DNA of 64,000 nt from Meghimatium bilineatum (Eukaryota; Mollusca; Gastropoda; Stylommatophora; Philomycidae). A model generated the notes under the pieces. That model saw only the letters and a list, made by a program, of their open reading frames with translations. It was not told the origin of the DNA and made no database searches. Positions 1 through 10,389 of the stretch are shown here, piece after piece. The position numbers and the translations under genes were made by a program. Where the stretch lies: positions 28,730,214-28,794,213 of the forward strand of contig CM067316.1 in the NCBI GenBank assembly GCA_034231615.1, written 5' to 3'. Each line of letters opens with the position of its first letter. Within the stretch, counting starts at the first letter, position 1.

Positions 1-546
1 GAACATCAGATGGCAAGACAAGATTCCAAATACCACTGTCCTTGATAGAACTGGTATCCCTAGCATTGACACGATCCTGATGTAGACACAGATTCGTTGG
101 GCAGGTCATTTGTTGCGTATGCCAGACCATCGTCTGCCAAAGATACTTCTCTATGGTGAGCTGGAGAAAGGTATACGATCTCAAGGTGGCCAAAAGAAGC
201 GCTACAAGGCTTCGTTAAAGAACTCACTGAAAGCCTTTGAAATAGACCACGATACGTGGGAAGAACTTGCAGAAAATAGATCTACATGGCGTTCCTTAAT
301 AAAAAAAAAGCGCTTCATCTTGTGAAAAGAGGAGAAATGCAGCAGCTCAACAGCGGAGAGCTAAAAAGTCACGGATAGACCAAGATCCGTCTACAGTCGT
401 CATTTCATGTCCGAACTGTCCAAGGACATTTACAGCTCGAATAGGGTTCATTAGCCATCTACGAACTCATAGTTAAGGACATAACTCTAATTGAATTTTC
501 AAATGTGGATGTAACAAATGATCATCATCACTTGTGATGGACGAAC
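1..546 (+). pseudogene. LINE 3' end: reverse-transcriptase C-terminal tail with C2H2 finger
   Basis: This is the last part of a non-LTR retrotransposon ORF2, entering from outside the window. Readable pieces run from a thumb/tail block with GIPSIDTIL, through RMPDHRLPKILLYGELEKG and the basic GGQKKRYK motif, to a C-terminal region matching the C2H2-type finger seen intact in the opposite-strand copy at 54818-55485. One TAG interrupts the start (near 83) and the frame is lost after an A-run near 300-310, so it is dead. The 3' end is marked by a short palindrome CATCACTTGTGATG followed by GACGAAC at about 546, identical to the end of the 55-kb copy. The function was reverse transcription of its own RNA. 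I am sure of the LINE assignment, not of the clade. Confidence 0.85.
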
Positions 547-639
547 AACATATAGAAGAATAGGGAGATCATAGTGGAAAGAGAAGAAAACAAATAAAGA
601 GGTGCTAAAACCAATAAATATGAAGAAAGAACTACTAAG

Positions 640-870
640 AAAAAAGTTCAGGCAAATAAAATATTTTGGACACATTAAACGATTTTATTGAAGGCCTTAC
701 TTGAAGGAAAAATTAAAGGAAAGCGAGCAAAAGGTGGACAGAGATATAAGTGGGAGAGTAACATCACACGATGGACATGTTACAGTCTAGTAGAGTGCAC
801 CAATAAGACAAGAGACAGGTGATGTTGGAGATCTGTTGTAGCCAACCTTCGTTGCGGAGACGGCACTTAA
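640..870 (+). pseudogene. LINE ORF2 tail fragment
   Basis: A short plus-strand piece reads FGHIKR, then in a shifted frame GKRAKGGQRYKWESNITRW and VVANLRCGDGT, the typical basic tail after the reverse-transcriptase thumb of RNase H-less LINEs. It holds at least two frameshifts and a stop. The final words overlap a 140-bp repeat that recurs at 1636-1785, so the 3' end of this family is present in two copies here. Confidence 0.7.
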
Positions 871-965
871 TGATGATGACGTTAGGAGGTTCAAAACAGT
901 GTTGCCAACTCGCTTCGTAACAGATCCTCATTATCAGGTGCCATGCCGGCTGACGTAGGGGTCAG
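822..965 (+). repeat. Direct repeat, copy 1 (partner 1636-1785)
   Basis: The stretch beginning TTGGAGATCTGTTGTAGCC and ending with CATGCCGGCTGACGTAGG is repeated with scattered substitutions at 1636-1785. It covers a LINE 3' end (last coding words plus 3' untranslated part), so the two copies probably come from separate insertions of one LINE family rather than from a local duplication. Confidence 0.8.
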
Positions 966-979
966 GACTCTCCACCGTA

Positions 980-1197
980 TTTTATTTCTTTGAAATAACC
1001 ATTACTTCTGTTTTCTTTATATTTAAGAAGAGGCCGTTCTCTTTACTTTCTGTGACTACTACATTAATTAAATATTGAAGGTCTTCCTCACTTTTTGCAA
1101 TCGTAAAAGATAGATTGGTAAAAAGAAAATCGGTTGCGTATCCTTTTTAAGGACGTAGCAATCAACACATCATTTTTTGGCTGAACTGATTTTCTAG

Positions 1198-1267
<70 letters not shown>

Positions 1268-1640
1268 CGTTCAGTAGTTTGCCATTGCTTTCTGAATGGT
1301 CTGGATGCACAATTATATGTGGCGAAGACCGATCTCGGAACCTTGATCGTCACAGATGCACTCTACGCCACAGAGACGGAAACGATAAATACACTGTACT
1401 TGATTCTTGATTAGGAACAAGCGTCATAGCACTGGGGGCATTCCCATATATGCTCTGCTTGCCGTTCCGTCAGCCATCTAAATGTGTATATGCTCAGTGT
1501 CCCAGCCAATTTCTGATTACACGTTATTCTGATCTTTCCAGAGAGGGAGCACTTTCTCCCATCGTCTCTAGCCCATTCCATTTCCACCATTCTTTAAATA
1601 TGTACATATTCTCGTCTTCTCGTAGGGTATTCATGACTGT
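980..1640 (-). repeat. LINE/SINE composite repeat, inverted partner of 32535-33110
   Basis: Read on the minus strand this matches the plus strand at 32535-33110 over most of its length. It contains, in minus order, a segment starting ATGAATACCCTACGAGAAG, a tRNA-like SINE head (about 1322-1375), an (AT)n tract, and then a reverse-transcriptase palm fragment reading LINVVVTESKE. The arrangement implies one composite repeat present twice in opposite orientation 31 kb apart. Confidence 0.75.
1201..1264. repeat. (AT)n microsatellite
   Basis: A pure alternating AT run of about 60 bp. It lies between the SINE head and the LINE part of the composite repeat; the related copy at 32.9 kb lacks the long AT run, so this expanded after the copies separated. 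Confidence 0.97.
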
Positions 1641-1785
1641 TGGAGATCCGTTGCAGCCAACCTTCGTTGCGGAGACGGCACTTGAAGATGATGATGGTGA
1701 CGTTAGGACGTTCAAAACTGTGTTGCCAACTCTCTTCGTAACAGATAATCATCATCAGGTGCCATGCCGGCTGGCGTAGGAAGTC
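1636..1785 (+). repeat. Direct repeat, copy 2 (partner 822-965)
   Basis: This is the second copy of the LINE 3'-end repeat, starting TTGGAGATCCGTTGCAGCC and ending CATGCCGGCTGGCGTAGG. It joins directly to the minus-strand LINE tail that follows and may mark a junction between two LINE insertions of opposite orientation. Confidence 0.8.
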
Positions 1786-1829
1786 ATGGCTCTCCACAGC
1801 TCTCTGTCCATAGTATTATGTATCAAGAT

Positions 1830-2195
1830 CGTTGTTGTTTCCCAGCCGTACTAGGTTGTCAAACTGTCCAATATTTTCTCACGTTGTTGCCCTCTGTCTT
1901 CTTCAGTTTTGCCTGTTGTGACTATGTTCTCCAACCTGCCTGTCTCATGAAGTGGCCAAAAAATGAAATTGTCTTTTTCTTATATTATTAATTAAGGTCC
2001 GTTTCGCATTTGAACCTCTACATTATTTTTTCTGGCAGTCCATTGTATTCTCAGCATTCTTCTATAGAATCACATCTCTATTGCCTCTAGCTTCCCACTT
2101 TCCATTTTTGTGTGTGTCAAAGACTCGCATGCATATGTTAGTATAGGAGTTATATAGAACTGCAGAACTCTCTTTCTTAGTTCTAATGACAAGGC
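1830..2195 (-). pseudogene. LINE ORF2 C-terminal fragment
   Basis: The minus strand reads LSLELRKRVLQFYITPILTY, then ACESLTHTKMESGKLEAIEM, RRMLRIQWTARKNNVEV and FFGHFMRQ. This is the thumb and tail of an RNase H-less LINE reverse transcriptase, where the tyrosine/cysteine block (usually YGCE.W) is followed by the RRML.I.W.....N and FGH.MR blocks. Stops and frame changes show it is dead. The catalytic palm is missing. Confidence 0.8.
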
Positions 2196-2401
2196 CATAT
2201 TACACAATAGGCCTACGGCTAATTTAAGCTATTTAGGGTTTTCTATCTATGAATATTTGGCAACATTGACCGGAAGTAGCAGACCTGTTGCTATAGTCAT
2301 GTTAAAATTTTAAAGCAATAATAAATTGTATTCTGTGGAATCGTGCCGGTATTTATATTATTTATTTTTATGAAGTACTGCATAAACTGACACCGTTTAA
2401 A

Positions 2402-4231
2402 ATGGCTACAGCACCTCCAGCTAAGAAGAAAAGGACACTTGATGAAGAAAGGCGAGTATGTCAAGAAAAATGGGAACTACAGTATTTTCGTACAATGGTA
2501 AATGGAAAGATAATTGTTTAGTATGCAATAACAGTATTGCCACGCCAAAAGAGTACAACTTAAAAAGACATGAAACCAACAATCGATCCTGCGTTAATTA
2601 TGAAGGTTTAATGCGTGTTTCAAGACTCAAAGTGATTTAATGCTAACTTGATACAGTAACAGATATGTTTTACAAAAATAGATCAAGCCAATGTCTCTTC
2701 CGTTACTACAAGCTATGAACTCAGCCAAATGGCCGCCATGCGTGGGAAATCTTACACAGTGAAGGGGATTTCGTAAAGCATTGCCTTGTAAAAGCGGCTG
2801 ACATTGTGTGCCCACAGAAAGCACAGTTATTTAAGGATATTTTGTTAACCAGGAGCACTATTGCTGGACGGATTGATGAAATGGCAGATGATTTGAAACA
2901 ACAGTTGAAGGCTGTATCATCCAAATTTGAACATTTTTCTATTGCTATTGATGAGACCGTTGTCATCACTGGAATAGCACAGTTTGCCGTTTTTTATTAG
3001 AGCTTGTGACAGTGAATTTAATATTTATGAAGAACTGATTGAACTAATCCCAATGCATGACACTACAGTGAGCGACGACATCTTTGAAAAAGTTGAGCAG
3101 ATTCTGCATGACTATGATTTTGATTTGAGTAAACTTGTATGTTTATCTAATGACGGTGATGCGAATATGGTTGGCAGACATAATGGTGTTGCTGCCAAGT
3201 TGCGAACAAAAATTGAGAACTCGTATCCAGACTCATCATTTACACATTTTCACTGCATTATTCATCCGCAAAATATTTGTTCAAAGACTAAAATTAAATC
3301 ATATGCTTAGTGTGGTCACAAAAATAGTGAACTTTATCAAATGCAATGTTTTCAACCATCGTTAATTCAGTCAACTGTTAGAAGACATGGATAGTCAGTT
3401 CACCTATGTTCCATTCTACACAGCAGTCCGTTTGTTGTGTCACAAAGTGCTGAAAAGATTATATTTGCTGAGACCAGAAGTTACTTATTTTTGGAGATGA
3501 AAGGTAAAAACACTGATGAAGTAAAAGATGAAAGTTTGATCCAGGATCTAGCGTTTGCTGTGGACATTACTGCATATTTAAGTGATCTTAATTTGAAATT
3601 ACAAGGCAAAAACAAACGCATCACTCAGTTGTATGACGACATCAAGTGTTTGATTACAAAACTAAGCTTATTGAAGACACAGCTGTCACGTGAAAATTAG
3701 GTTCATTTTCCTAACTGCAAAGAACTAAAAAACCAGGCCAATGCTGAATCTGCACTTACCTTTTCTAAATATGAGAGTCACCTAGAGTTATTGTCAAAAG
3801 AGTTTCAGGAAAGATTTAGTGATTTCTCATCTTTTGAATACCATTTTTGCATTATTCTCGGCACCATTCAATTTTGATGTTGTCAAAGCAGAGGAAAACT
3901 TGCAGATGGAGCTATTAGAAATACATTCTGATTCTACACTCAAAGTAACCAGAAGTCGGGATACCTAGCTTCTATTCATACCTTCCTAAAAGTTTACAAA
4001 CTTCAGAAAGTTTTCAACTAGGATTAAGGCAATGTTCGTTTCCACCTATATGTGTGAAAAGTTATTTTGCTTCATGAAATTAACAAAAACTTCTCTCAGA
4101 GAACAAGGTTGATCGATGAACACTTGTCATCCCTGATGAAGGTCGGAACTGCAAATACATTTCAGTCAGATATACGGAAAATTGTCATGAAAAGGAGGCA
4201 TCAAACCTCAGGATTAAAGAGTACAAATGAT
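2402..4231 (+). pseudogene. hAT-superfamily transposase (BED finger, GTF2IRD2/FAM200-like)
   Basis: A degraded hAT transposase. The start at 2402 gives MATAPPAKKKR followed by KWELQYF and, after a one-base shift near 2510, CLVCNNSIATPKEYNLKRH, which is a BED-type zinc finger (C-x2-C ... H). Later blocks include IDETV, ELIPMHDTTVSDDIF, an SNDGDANMVGRHNGV block where the catalytic acidic TDGA.AM region would sit, FHCIIH, LNH.LSVV, and NLKLQGKNK. The C-terminal dimerisation part ends near 4231 after VKSYFASMKLTKT-like wording in broken frames. At least five frame changes or stops are visible, so it cannot make protein. Vertebrates domesticated this same transposase type as GTF2IRD2 and FAM200/ZBED genes; here nothing suggests domestication. 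Confidence 0.85.
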
Positions 4232-4379
4232 TGAACGTTCTTAAATAAATGTTGGATTACATTTTGTTTTATTTGGCGTTGTTTGGCGTTAGCTTAATAA
4301 AGCGTTGTAGTACATAACGTCAAACGTTGTAGTAGGCGTGCAAATTAATTAAATATAATTCAGTAAGATTACAGTGTTT

Positions 4380-4445
4380 CTCAGATGTGTTGGTGTGGCC
4401 CGCCGGTATACTCAATGTATCTTATGCAGCCCATGGTGCTTTTTT
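4380..4445. mobile_element. Possible hAT 3' terminal region
   Basis: About 150 bp after the transposase remnant the sequence holds GTGTGGCCCGCCGGTATACT and GCAGCCCATGGTGC. Words of the TGCGGCCCGCG type are common in the termini of hAT (Charlie-like) elements, and a similar stretch is found at 33390-33435. A clean inverted repeat and 8-bp duplication were not found. Confidence 0.35.
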
Positions 4446-4660
4446 TAGTTTGACACGCTTGTCTAGTATATTGTCATCTAGTTTAATTGATTCTGTCAGT
4501 CCGGTAAAGTTCATGATTTTCGTTTTATGTGTGTTTATTTGAAGGCCTATCTGTTGCGCAAAAGATTTGAGTCTTTCTGTTATTTCTTGGAGATCTTGGT
4601 GTGTTGAACTCAGTAGAGCAATATCATCTGCGTCACTGTAGGTGAGTTCTAATAAAAAGA
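4442..4660 (-). pseudogene. LINE reverse-transcriptase palm fragment
   Basis: On the minus strand the sequence reads ELTYSDADDIALLSSTHQDL then LKSFAQQIGLQINTHKTKIM. This is the catalytic palm motif of a non-LTR reverse transcriptase (the usual Y/FADD box, here written DADD) followed by the GLxIN..KTK.M motif. Only about 70 codons remain and no flanking domain could be joined to it. Confidence 0.85.
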
Positions 4661-5165
4661 ATGAGGTTAACTGAGAATCATTTCAAGTCTTATATTTTAA
4701 GATTTAACAAATAGTCTGACCATAACAATTACAAATATTAACATTTAATACATAATATTCAATAGTAACACCTTGTGATTGATATGGTTGGTTGGTTGTT
4801 TGCTGATCCAGCAGTCCATTAGCTCATGTCTTTTGATCCAATGCCATTGTGTGATATATGCATGTATTTGTGAGCTGTTTTGTTACATTTAAGGTGTTCT
4901 ATTTATCTGGCCCTAGAGAGAGAAGCATTTTCCTGACGTCATCTAGCGCTGGACATTAAAATGTTTCCGAGTGTTTCCCATGACCTATCTTGTTCAACCA
5001 ATTCTCTTTTTCACATATTTTAACATCCTTTTAGCTGTGTGAATGGTCATTTGTGTATATGAAATACACACATATATATATATACATAAAAATCGACAAG
5101 TAGGGACGATACAACTGGCATTCATATGTCTAGCGAGATGGCCGGAAGGACAGAAATTGTTTCAG
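4661..5165. other. No gene seen
   Basis: AT-rich sequence with a short (TA) run near 5071-5085. I saw no protein, RNA or clear repeat signal here. Confidence 0.6.
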
Positions 5166-5169
5166 AGTT

Positions 5170-5594
5170 AACACAGACAAGAAATGTAGTCTCTGGCGTC
5201 TGTGTAGTGATGAGGAGGACTTTCTCGAGAAAGCCCATGAGATGATGGATGTCTTCCGCTGTCGCCTATACCCCGACAGGGTCCTTCAGTCTGCCCTGTC
5301 TCGGGTGTGCAACCTCTCCCGCCGAGATACCCCCTCGAACACTTGGAGGTCTTCTCCCTCTGACAGGGTCAAACTTTTTCTCACTTTCTACTCGAATAGC
5401 GCTGCTGTTCGTCATGTTCTACTCCGACACCTTCCTCTACACCAGTCACACCCTGAAACGCATGAAGTGTTTTGCGACCTCCTCTGGTTGCGTACAGATG
5501 GGACAAGAACCTTAGGGATCTACTGATCCGGAGTAATCTTAAGCCTGATGTCCCCTATCATTCTGGCACTATCAGCTGCGAACGCCATAGATGC
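5170..5594 (+). pseudogene. Penelope-like element, C-terminal part of reverse transcriptase
   Basis: The open frame starting before 5242 reads FLEKAHEMMDVFRCRLYPD, SDRVKLFLTFYSNSAAV, then after a shift near 5495 the block KNLRDLLIRSNLKPD and GTISCERHRC. The R.YP..VL..A motif, the LTFY.. block and especially the RNLRDLLVRS motif followed by a G.-C-x3-C linker are characteristic of the region between the reverse transcriptase and the GIY-YIG endonuclease of Penelope-like retroelements. The endonuclease itself is absent: the element stops at a 5.8S rRNA fragment. The upstream catalytic domain is also missing. Confidence 0.75.
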
Positions 5595-5601
5595 TTTAAG
5601 T

Positions 5602-5640
<39 letters not shown>

Positions 5641-5676
5641 CAGCTGCGTGAATTAATGTGAATAGCAGAACATATT
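5595..5676 (+). rRNA. 5.8S rRNA fragment (5' half, pseudogene)
   Basis: The stretch TAAGTGGTGGATCACTCGG, continuing through GCTCGTGCGTCGATGAAGAA, CGCAGCCAGCTGCGTGAATT and AATGTGAAT, is the highly conserved first half of metazoan 5.8S rRNA, positions roughly 1-82. The match then decays at GCAGAACATATTATAT. There is no ITS1 or 18S before it and no ITS2 or 28S after it, so this is not an rDNA unit. It abuts a Penelope-like coding fragment, which suggests a chimeric retrocopy or a rRNA-derived SINE-like head. Confidence 0.9.
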
Positions 5677-5749
5677 ATATGGAGTACAATTAGAGGGCAG
5701 CACATCGCCAGAGAGCAGCATCACGTGCAAATAGAAAGGGAAAAACGTC

Positions 5750-6260
5750 CCAAGGAAATTGGAACTACAAGCTCTGTTAGATCGAAACAAGCTTCTAGTT
5801 ACCGGTGCTCCTTACGAGCAGAGACCCAATCGTGACACCTGGCAAATAAAGCAGCCCTGACCCAACTCTCCTGACGAGGTTTCCTATACCGGAAACATGC
5901 TCGCTGAAAGGGTTCCATACCCGATTGGCTCTGGCACAAACGGAATAACGAAAGCAGCCCTGGCCCAACCCTACTGTCAAGCTTTCCTATACCGGAAACA
6001 TGCTCGCAGAGATAAAAGGTTCAGTTCACGATGGTCTCAGGCAAAAATGGGACAAAGTCGTTCAGCTCGAGAACACGCTTTCTCCCAAACGTATGGTGAG
6101 ACTCAGACTTTGAACGAGGGGTTCATGATGTCGGTGAATGACACCTCGGCTAAGAAGGCGAAAGAGCTCGGATCCAACTCTTCTGTCGAGTTCTTTCTTT
6201 ACCGGAACCAGGCTCGTGGATGAGAAATGGTTCAGTACCCAATGGGCACACGCACAAAAC
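5750..6260 (+). repeat. Degenerate tandem repeat, about 103-bp period
   Basis: The word GCAGCCCTGACCCAAC at 5851 recurs as GCAGCCCTGGCCCAAC at 5954, with CTATACCGGAAACATGCTCG in both units. A more diverged unit near 6170-6260 keeps TTTACCGGAACCAGGCTCG. Each unit contains a small hairpin (GTTTCC-TATACC-GGAAAC in the first). The function is unknown; position next to a Penelope-like fragment makes an element 5' or 3' repeat region possible. Confidence 0.75.
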
Positions 6261-6360
6261 GTCTAATTACTCGAGGCAAGTTCACTGACTTGTGGAACGC
6301 CTCTGCGTTCTTATTACTATAAATCCAGTGCACCCTTATTACTGTAGTCTATTCTACCGT

Positions 6361-6367
6361 CTCTCTA

Positions 6368-6408
<41 letters not shown>
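6361..6408. repeat. (TC)n microsatellite
   Basis: A CT-rich tract with an uninterrupted TC run of about 30 bp. Confidence 0.95.
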
Positions 6409-6409
<1 letters not shown>

Positions 6410-6504
6410 TTGACGTATCACTGTGTAAGCCTCTCGGTTCTACCGTCTAACCAAAACGATATCACAGAAAACCTATGAAAGTCTGTTTCGATGTATTTTT
6501 CTAC

Positions 6505-6745
<241 letters not shown>

Positions 6746-6849
6746 ATTTTGTGTATGATTTTGCTGTAAGACCTCGCAGTACATAATGTCGATCGGTTTT
6801 CAGGCTATGAAACGTTTGGGTCGCTTGATATGCAGTAATAAGGTGACGT

Positions 6850-7078
6850 CACCGAATGTTGGTAGTGTCTTCAATCAACTTTCCTTTTAGTCTTCCTCTG
6901 CATCTTGCTATTTCCATTTTCATATTGTATGCTCTTGCGACTGGCCAATATGGTTTCTTTCTCATTAAATGGCCGAAACATTTCAGTTTCTGTTTTCAAT
7001 ATATTTTACCATATATGTTGTTCCAACAGATCTTGTAATCTCTTCATTCCATACATGATATAATCTAATCTGTCTGGA
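6850..7078 (-). pseudogene. LINE ORF2 tail fragment
   Basis: The minus strand reads CFGHLMRKKPYWPVARAYNM, then KMEIARCRGRLKGKLIED. It is the same tail as at 10146-10385 on the plus strand (FGHLMR.NP.WPVARAYNM), so these are two copies of one LINE family. It lies directly downstream of the inverted half-LINE at 7080-8212 and belongs to a different family. Confidence 0.75.
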
Positions 7079-7079
7079 C

Positions 7080-8212
7080 AACGAAACTTGTGGCATGGGT
7101 ATCTTTACCATGTGATTGTTCAAGGAAAACCACGTCACGAATGCCTTAGACGGATTAACCACTGCTCCCGTATCTCGACACCAATTTGTCAGTCTGTCCA
7201 GCTCCTTCTATAGTTTCACGACGCACTCTTCTCGATTTCTGCCCTGTCTATACACCAGGATATCATCGGCATATGACATCGTTCTGCCAACACCTGTGTT
7301 TTGATTGCCAGCGATATGTACTGTGTATTCATTGAAAAGTACAGGAGATAGAGGCGATCCCTGTGGCAGACCAGGGCTAATAACTGTTGGTGCAGATATC
7401 CAGTTACCACACTTAAGAACTACAATCCTATGCATCAGGGCGGCGCCAACCCAACGCACGACAAACAAAAGGATTAACTGCAAGATTTAACAGCTGGTGC
7501 ATCAAGATATCCAATGACACCCTATTGTACGCACCCTCAAGGTCTATTGCGACCGCACATGTCTCCATGCGCGAATCCAATCCCTCAAAAACATCCTGCG
7601 TAAATATGGCTGCATTCTGCCATGTCTTCTTTCCTGGACGATATCCTCCTAACAATGTTGGTAAACACTTATTTCTTTCAAGATAACACGATACCTTCCA
7701 GGCCACAATTTTTTCCAAAAGCTTGCCAATCGTATTCTGAATTGTTATTATTCTGTAGCCTTGTATCCTGGTGTGGTCCTTCCCAGGTTTAGGTAGTGGA
7801 ACTAAATAGCTGTGCAACCTGTCTTCTTTCACTGTGCCCATTAGAAGGCTATTATTGAACATGTCCGCCAACTCTCCCAACTCCTCATCCGTTCTTCGAC
7901 TAATGTCATCGTATCTAATGCCATCTGACCATTGTGCTGTGTTTTTTGTACTTTTCAGTGCCTTCCTATTTTTTTCTACTGTGATTAGTATATGATTTTC
8001 CATGCTCAAGTTCTTACACGTGTCTGTGATCGTTTTCCTGATTTCTTGATATGCCTCCACATTTCTCTGACCAATTTGTGCGGTGTAGTGTGCCAATAAC
8101 GCCGCACCTTTTGTCTCGTCCGTCTTCTGCCATACGGTATCGTCGCTCTGGAAATCGGCAATAGTCACGCGTCTTGTCAGACCATTCATGGACTTGTTGT
8201 CCGGGAAAAGTT
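7080..8212 (-). pseudogene. RNase H-type LINE: linker and reverse transcriptase (inverted 5' half)
   Basis: The minus strand begins with the linker between endonuclease and reverse transcriptase, then gives YLVPLPKPGKD, GYRIITIQNTIGKLLEKIVAW, YRPGKKTWQNAA, AVAIDLEGAYNRV (motif A, with the catalytic aspartate), GLPQGSPLSPVLFNEY and MSYADDILVY (catalytic YADD box), ending with NWCRDTGAVVNPSKA. A frameshift lies near 7430-7480. The next expected block, with LGV and the RNase H domain, is found on the opposite strand beginning at 8213. Together the two halves form one element with its 5' half inverted. The PLPKPGKD and YRPG blocks resemble LINEs of the I/R1 group. Confidence 0.88.
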
Positions 8213-9525
8213 TAGAAAGAACTAGCCCAATGAGATATCTGGGTGTGTTTTTTTTAAAGAAGCCTGCGTTTCAGGGAACATGTTGACGACATTATCATAA
8301 GGGCAGGCAAAGGCTTAGCAGCAATGAAGGTTATGGCTGCTGCGCAGTTTGAGCAAAGATTGTTATTTCTTTTGTACCAGGGTTTGGTTGTGGCTGTGGT
8401 GGAATATGCACTGGCAATTCTGACTCTTAGGCAAACTCAGATCGAAAGACTGGATAGAGTCCAGAATGCAGCAATGCGTATCATTCTGGGATGCACAAGA
8501 GACACATCGACAAGAGCTATGCGATACCTACTTGACTGCCCAACAGCTGAGCATAGATTAAAGTATTGCAGTGCACGGGCGTACCTTCAAATACATGCAG
8601 ATAAGGAACACCTGTTGCATTCCGAAATACAGAAAGTTAAAGGCAGCAGACTCAAGAGAGGAAGGTCGTGGATGGGACATGCTGAGGATGTCATACAAAG
8701 CGTGTGCAGATTACAGGATGTGGCAGCAAGTGCGGAATGGATGTCTACCAACAGATTTCGAAACTTGTTTGAGAGTAGTAATATCACTTAGCAGGGAATG
8801 CAGAGAATGGTGTCCCACAGCTGTGGAGAAAGAAGTGCAGGCTTTAATCAGTGATAATACCAAAGAGGGGGATGTGACTATTTACAATGATGGATCTGTA
8901 ATTAGGAGTGTTCGCAGTGCTTGGGCCTTTATAGCTCAGTGCGCAGGTAAAACGATCAAGGAGAAAAATGGTGCATTTGCGGTCACTACGAGTAGTATGA
9001 CCATGGAGACTATGGCGGTGACCAAGACATTTGAGTGGCTACGCACACAGAAGGTAACGCAGGTCTGCATCTTGAGTGACTCTATGAGTATGATTAAGAA
9101 GGTACAAGTGGGTCTCTCTCGTTCGCAAACAGTGGATTGAGGCCTTGAGAAAGGCGAGCTTGACAGTGGTTACATTTATTTTCGTGCCGGGACATGTGGG
9201 CGTTCGAGGCAATGAAAGAGCGGATCAACTGGCATCGTGCGCGATTGTGGCACAGGGCGATGGGGCAATGGATCGCGCTGACGTTTTGAACTCCTTAAGA
9301 GATATAACACGCGAGAGTGAGAATAATGTGGATGATAATTCCTTTTCAATGGCTATGATTAAAGATCAGGGATTGAAATGCGGTGTTGCTAGAGGTGAAC
9401 ATTTTGGAGGGCGCAGAAGAATGATGGTCAACCAGCATAGGACCGGTACTGTCAGCAGAAGTGTGATGGTGGATACACTCAAGGAGAGATCGGAGCAACT
9501 ATGAATGTGTCCAGTTTGCAGTGAT
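8213..9525 (+). pseudogene. RNase H-type LINE: thumb, RNase H and tail (3' half)
   Basis: The plus strand starts at MRYLGVFF and continues with REHVDDIIIRAGKGLAAMKV, YQGLVVAVVEYAL and RVQNAAMRIILGCTRDTSTR, the thumb region after the YADD box. It then gives IYNDGSVIRS (RNase H motif, usually YTDGS), METMAVTKTFEWL, ILSDSMSMI, FVPGHVGVRGNERADQLA (final RNase H motif) and a tail with MVNQHRTG. Frameshifts occur near 8790 and 9135. The tail ends near 9525 before ACTAACTAACTATC and short TCTG repeats that may be the 3' terminus. It completes the reverse-transcriptase half at 7080-8212. Confidence 0.88.
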
Positions 9526-9539
9526 GATGATCCGACGAC

Positions 9540-10140
9540 TAACTAACTATCTAATCTGTCTGTCTGTCTATCTGTTGTAATTTCCACGTGTGCTGCAAAA
9601 GGGAAAGTTGTAGTTGTAGAGCTACAACACAAAAATGTTAGACTTGGCTGGGATTTGGAACATTTGGAATGTACAAATTTCGAATATTAATTAATAGTGA
9701 CAAATTTTAATGTGAAGCGTGTTAAAATTTTTCTCTATGCTGTTAGAACTTCTTATTTTTTTCAGACCAGCTTTCTAGAAAAGAACCCATACTTCATATG
9801 CAGAAATTGAGGAAATATTGTCTGTGATTTAACATGGACCCTATATAGAATATCATTAATTATAATATTAACAAATTATAATGTGATATTTTGTTAACAT
9901 TTCAATGAAAAAGGAGTTAGCGTTGTTTCGTGTTTTTATTAAAAAAGAAATTTGTTGCTTCTATGGGGACTATACTAGCTTTGTTTTTACAAGTATAAAT
10001 ACTAAACTGGTCAAATGATATCCGACAAGTTGGAGAGTGCCTTAGTAACACAACCAAAAAGCGATAAATACTAAATTGATGTATAATATTACTATACGAT
10101 CTAAATATCAAATAAAACAGAAATAATGAAAAAATTAATA
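9540..10140. other. AT-rich spacer, no gene seen
   Basis: Short TCTG/TATC repeats at 9555-9580, then AT-rich DNA without coding signal in any frame. Confidence 0.6.
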
Positions 10141-10145
10141 GGGAC

Positions 10146-10385
10146 TTTTTCCACTTTACGGTCCAACAGAGACTGACATGGTTCGGCCACCTAATGAGAA
10201 TGAACCCTTAATGGCCAGTGGCAAGAGCATACAACATGAAAATGGAAACAGCAAGATACAGAGGAAGAACAAGAAAAAGATGGATTGAAGGAGTTACTAA
10301 AATTCTTACATGGCACAGTATTACTCCATACCAAGCAACCAATCGTGCAATAGCCCTGATCAAAAAACTGATCGTCGTTCAATGC
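10146..10385 (+). pseudogene. LINE ORF2 tail fragment
   Basis: Reads LTWFGHLMRMNP, a stop, WPVARAYNMKMETARYRGR, then TRKRWIEGVTKILTWHSI. This is the basic R.R.RKRWIE tail found at the C-terminus of RNase H-less LINEs, and it is the sister of the minus-strand copy at 6850-7078. The reverse-transcriptase core is missing. Confidence 0.8.
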
Positions 10386-10389
10386 TCAG

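Noticed and set aside
5862..5900. Hammerhead-ribozyme-like core (CTGACGAG ... GGAAAC) beside the Penelope-like fragment
   Set aside because: The GTTTCC-TATACC-GGAAAC hairpin competes with a proper stem II, the other repeat units lose the CTGANGA box, and no third stem or cleavage triplet could be placed.
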